Shown one piece after another: positions 6,568-8,886 of a stretch of DNA of 8,886 nucleotides. Both the position numbers and the translations under genes were made by a program. A model generated the notes under the pieces. The model worked only from the letters and a program-made list of their open reading frames with translations. It searched no databases and was not told the origin of the DNA. The first letter of the stretch is position 1, and every line of letters begins with the position of its first letter. Source of the DNA: Acidobacteriota bacterium (GTDB lineage Bacteria > Acidobacteriota > Blastocatellia > Pyrinomonadales > Pyrinomonadaceae); NCBI GenBank assembly GCA_963169175.1, contig CAUJFK010000047.1, positions 1 to 8,886 of the forward strand, in the 5' to 3' direction.

Positions 6568-6825
6568 ATGGCAACTTTCAAAGATCCCGCTCAATGTTTT
6601 GCACCGCTTGAGGTTGTGGAGCGATTGCTGGAGATCCGGTCTGAGCTGGGCTTTTCGGAGAATCTTTATATGATAAAGACCGACGAGCTGACGAACTTGC
6701 TGGATGCTTTCGGATTCGATATTTACGCCTTTTCGACCGAGAATAAGACCATAAACTATGGGGACTATACCGCCCCGGTGGTTCCAGGCGGTGCCGTAAT
6801 GCACTCATCGGAGCAGGCACACTGA
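6568..6825 (+). CDS. Small hypothetical protein, 85 residues
   Basis: I do not recognise the family. The product is a soluble, mildly acidic protein with no signal peptide or membrane segment. Residues 12-28 look like an amphipathic helix (PLEVVERLLEIRSELGF), residues 38-48 another (TDELTNLLDAFGF), and the C-terminal third is polar and Gly-rich. Codon choice and residue make-up look protein-like, and the frame ends just before a strong terminator, which supports a real gene. I chose ATG 6568. In-frame alternatives are GTG 6541 and TTG 6508, whose extra residues look less protein-like. No Shine-Dalgarno or clear promoter is visible. The opposite strand has a 118-codon frame here that lacks protein character. 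It could be a small regulatory or adaptor protein, but nothing seen proves a function. Confidence 0.6.
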   Translation: MATFKDPAQCFAPLEVVERLLEIRSELGFSENLYMIKTDELTNLLDAFGFDIYAFSTENKTINYGDYTAPVVPGGAVMHSSEQAH

Positions 6826-6856
6826 CCAGGTAAGAGAAACAGTTTCAATTCACAAC

Positions 6857-6911
6857 AAAAAGGGACGCGAAGGGTTGACGAGCAGTATTAGACGCCTTTC
6901 GCGTCTTTTTT
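6857..6911. terminator. Bidirectional rho-independent terminator
   Basis: GACGCGAAGG (6864-6873) pairs with CCTTTCGCGTC (6895-6905) with one bulged T, enclosing a loop of about 21 nt. Six Ts follow on the plus strand (6906-6911), and five As precede (6857-6861), giving a T-run on the minus strand. It sits between the convergent small gene (stop at 6825) and phosphatase gene (stop at 6940) and should stop both transcripts. Confidence 0.85.
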
Positions 6912-6939
6912 CCTTTACGCCGCAATCCATCGGCGGCGA

Positions 6940-8229
6940 TCATTCGGCCTTTATAATAAATAGAGTTCCGTCGTCATCAAGGAATTTACGCTCGGTGAAG
7001 TCGGCAACGTCCTTGCGTATAAAATCGATCATTTCACGGGCGGGCAGGTCGATGCCTTTCAGGACGCGGGCCGCAAACCGGTCGAGGCCATATTCCTCAC
7101 CGTCCTCCTTGGCCGCCTCGATTATCCCATCCGTATAGATGACCAGGACCTGGCCTTTCTCGAATCTTATGAAGTGCTGGTGATAGCGGGTGTCAATGAA
7201 CATCCCAAGCGGCTGGTCGCCATATTCGACGTACCTGTATTCGCCGTTCGGTTTGATCAAAAGCGGCGGGTTGTGGCCGGCATTAGAATATACGAATGTC
7301 CGGTTTGTCGTGTCCAGAATGCCGAGTATCGCCGTGATGAACTGATGTTCCTCGACCGAATCCCACAGCAGTTGATTAACCTTTGACAAGGCAATGTGCG
7401 GGGCGTAGCCGATCTGTACACCTGCGCGAATACTTGCCCTCAGGAATGACATAAGCAACGCCGCCGGAATTCCCTTCCCGACAGCGTCCGCGACCACTAT
7501 CCCGATCTGGTCCTCAAAGATCTGCATCCAGTCGTAATAATCGCCGGAGACCTCTTCGGTCGGGAACACATACGCGCTCATGTCAAAGTTCTCAAACTTC
7601 GGATCACGGTCCGGCAGCAGTTCCAGCTGTACTTGCCGTGCTATCTCAAGCTGCGTTTCGATCCGTTTTTTCTCAACGATCTGCTCATAAAGGCTGTCCT
7701 TTTCGATAATGATCGCTACCTGGGAACTAAGAAGCTGAAGGATCGCGAGATCGTCTTCGGAATAAGCGTTAAGCTCGTCGCTTTCAAGGTCGAACGCCCC
7801 GATCACCCTGTCATTGGATATGATCGGCGCCACCATCTCAGATCGCGTACGCTTGCGTGCGGCAAAATAACGCGGGTCTTTGCTCACATCCGGCGAGATG
7901 ATCGGCTTGCCGGTAAGCGCAACATTGCCCAAAAGGCCCTCACCCATTCGCAGGCGCGGCTCAACCAGTTCAAAACTTATCTCGTACCCACGGATCACTC
8001 GTGATTTAAAGACATACGGGCTGCTGTGGTCCGGCGAGGTTTCGATAAGGTATATCCCGGCGGCGTCATACGGAAGGAGCGAACCCAACGTGTCCATCAC
8101 CAGATTGAGCACTTCCTCAAGATCAACGGACCGGCTTATCTTGTTCGTTATATCGAGCAGAAGGCGTAGCTTATCTTCGACCGGAAGGTGGTGGCTCGCC
8201 GCTGAAGAATTTTGCCGAAGATGTTCCAT
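6940..8229 (-). CDS. GAF-domain SpoIIE-type PP2C serine/threonine phosphatase
   Basis: 429 residues, no signal peptide, so cytoplasmic. A GAF sensor domain spans about 25-175. A helical linker (176-205) ends in IARQVQLELLP, the hallmark segment just before RsbU/SpoIIE-type catalytic domains. The PP2C domain (about 215-428) keeps its metal-binding acids: Asp230 in VSGDYYDW, Asp248 in VADAVGKGIPAALLM, Asp367 in YTDGIIEA and Asp419/Asp420 in the DDDGT end motif; YSNAGHNPPLL is also typical. Proteins of this design dephosphorylate anti-anti-sigma (STAS) partners in stress or partner-switching pathways, with the GAF domain sensing a ligand or redox signal. No STAS protein or anti-sigma kinase is in the window, so the target is unknown. 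It starts 6 nt after the ImmA/IrrE-like gene on the same strand, so the two are probably co-transcribed. A terminator lies just beyond its stop. Confidence 0.95.
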   Translation of the reverse strand: MEHLRQNSSAASHHLPVEDKLRLLLDITNKISRSVDLEEVLNLVMDTLGSLLPYDAAGIYLIETSPDHSSPYVFKSRVIRGYEISFELVEPRLRMGEGLLGNVALTGKPIISPDVSKDPRYFAARKRTRSEMVAPIISNDRVIGAFDLESDELNAYSEDDLAILQLLSSQVAIIIEKDSLYEQIVEKKRIETQLEIARQVQLELLPDRDPKFENFDMSAYVFPTEEVSGDYYDWMQIFEDQIGIVVADAVGKGIPAALLMSFLRASIRAGVQIGYAPHIALSKVNQLLWDSVEEHQFITAILGILDTTNRTFVYSNAGHNPPLLIKPNGEYRYVEYGDQPLGMFIDTRYHQHFIRFEKGQVLVIYTDGIIEAAKEDGEEYGLDRFAARVLKGIDLPAREMIDFIRKDVADFTERKFLDDDGTLFIIKAE

Positions 8230-8235
8230 CCGATA

Positions 8236-8853
8236 TTATTGCGGGAAAATACTCTGGCTATACTCAGGCCACAATCGAGAAATTTTGATCCGATATTCGA
8301 TCAGTGCCCGGCTAACGCCATAATGCCTTGCCATCTCGCCGGCCGTCTTTCCGCGGGCGATAAGCTTTTTCAGCCCGCCATACGGGACCAACGCCGCGGC
8401 GCCGGTCGCATATGCCTCTTCTTCGATAGCCGCATTATAGTCGCGTGCAATAAGGTTCCCATGCCTGTCACGGCGCTCGATAGCAAGGCGGCTTGGCTTG
8501 TGCCCGAGGAAAACATGCGAGATCTCCTCCATCAGCGTAGCCATGTGGCGGTTTCGAGGATGGGTCGGGTTAAGGATAATTAGCTTGTGGCCATTCGGCA
8601 GGATCCTCGACGCGGCCCCGCCCGACCACTTGTCCTTTGAACTTCCCAACAGCTCCCTAACGGTCTCTTCACTGAGAGACTGCTCAATGTCTTCGAAAGG
8701 TACGACAAGCAGCCGGGCATATTTTGCCAACTCAAACGGATCGAGCCTTTCCTCATCACTGCGGAGTCCCGCAAACTCGCGCAGCCCCTGTGCCCGGACC
8801 TCGTGGTGACGGCCCTTCTGAGTCGGCGGTATTTCAGACGGCGATATTCGCAT
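8236..8853 (-). CDS. ImmA/IrrE-like (DUF955) protein with altered zinc motif
   Basis: 205 residues, cytoplasmic. The fold is suggested by the central block: LIILNPTHPRNRHMATLMEE, then the motif region, then EEEAYATGAAALVP (residues 144-157), which in the family supplies a downstream Glu ligand and helix. The usual HEXXH reads E109-E-I-S-H113 here, so the first zinc His is replaced by Glu (codons GAG GAG ATC TCG CAT); His118 follows in LGH. Residues 168-193 form a helix-turn-helix-like tail (AGEMARHYGVSRALIEYRI), as is common at the C-terminus of ImmA-type proteins. Active members cleave regulators such as ImmR or DdrO; whether this one still binds metal is uncertain. An in-frame TGA two codons before the ATG fixes the start. 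No Shine-Dalgarno is visible. It precedes the phosphatase gene by 6 nt, which suggests a regulatory pair. Confidence 0.85.
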   Translation of the reverse strand: MRISPSEIPPTQKGRHHEVRAQGLREFAGLRSDEERLDPFELAKYARLLVVPFEDIEQSLSEETVRELLGSSKDKWSGGAASRILPNGHKLIILNPTHPRNRHMATLMEEISHVFLGHKPSRLAIERRDRHGNLIARDYNAAIEEEAYATGAAALVPYGGLKKLIARGKTAGEMARHYGVSRALIEYRIKISRLWPEYSQSIFPQ

Positions 8854-8886
8854 TGCAAATCAGAACCGGAAGCCGTCGCGATTGGG

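Noticed and set aside
6448..6804. Minus-strand frame of 118 codons opposite the small plus-strand gene
   Set aside because: It would cover the inverted repeat, lacks protein-like composition and ends close to the FecR-gene promoter. The plus-strand frame is more coherent and ends just before a terminator.
8860..8886. Possible C-terminal end of an upstream minus-strand gene (stop TGA at 8862-8860)
   Set aside because: Only eight codons are visible before the window edge, too few to support a gene; the TGA was used only to fix the start of the ImmA-like gene.

Overview
The window is about 55% GC and carries nine protein genes, eight complete and one cut by the left edge. The gene content resembles Acidobacteriota, perhaps Blastocatellia: a histidine-degradation pair, a FecR-domain secreted protein with a Gly/Pro-rich tail, a GAF-SpoIIE phosphatase and a CPBP membrane protease, with mostly weak Shine-Dalgarno sequences. 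This placement is an impression from gene style; nothing in the window diagnoses the phylum. I see no tRNA, rRNA, transposase, CRISPR array or phage gene.

Left block (1-4131, minus strand). A tight run reads hutI (imidazolonepropionase), hutH (histidine ammonia-lyase), a secreted protein that looks like an M15/LAS-type peptidoglycan peptidase, and a lipoprotein running off the left edge. Gaps are 25 nt, 4 nt and an ATGA overlap, so co-transcription is likely. HutH and HutI do steps 1 and 3 of histidine breakdown; urocanase (step 2) is not in the window. The last two genes are paralogues over their N-terminal regions, which suggests a tandem duplication of an envelope gene behind the hut pair.

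Middle block (4132-6567). A 180-bp divergent region separates hutI from a plus-strand CPBP (Abi) membrane protease that may be read from a leaderless GTG-started mRNA. It converges, across a GC-rich hairpin, on a minus-strand secreted FecR-domain protein whose tail carries three copies of an eight-residue basic motif. That gene has the best promoter and the only clear Shine-Dalgarno sequence in the window. Divergent from it is an 85-residue plus-strand gene of unknown function.

Right block (6826-8853). A bidirectional rho-independent terminator separates the small gene from a minus-strand pair: an ImmA/IrrE-like protein with an altered zinc motif, and, 6 nt downstream, a GAF-SpoIIE-type PP2C phosphatase. 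The pair looks like a regulatory or stress-signalling unit.

Most of the window is ordinary chromosomal sequence. I do not see a clearly new multi-gene system. The points most worth checking are the HEXXH-to-EEXXH change in the ImmA-like protein and its coupling to the phosphatase, the repeated tail motif of the FecR protein, and the peptidase/lipoprotein paralogue pair.
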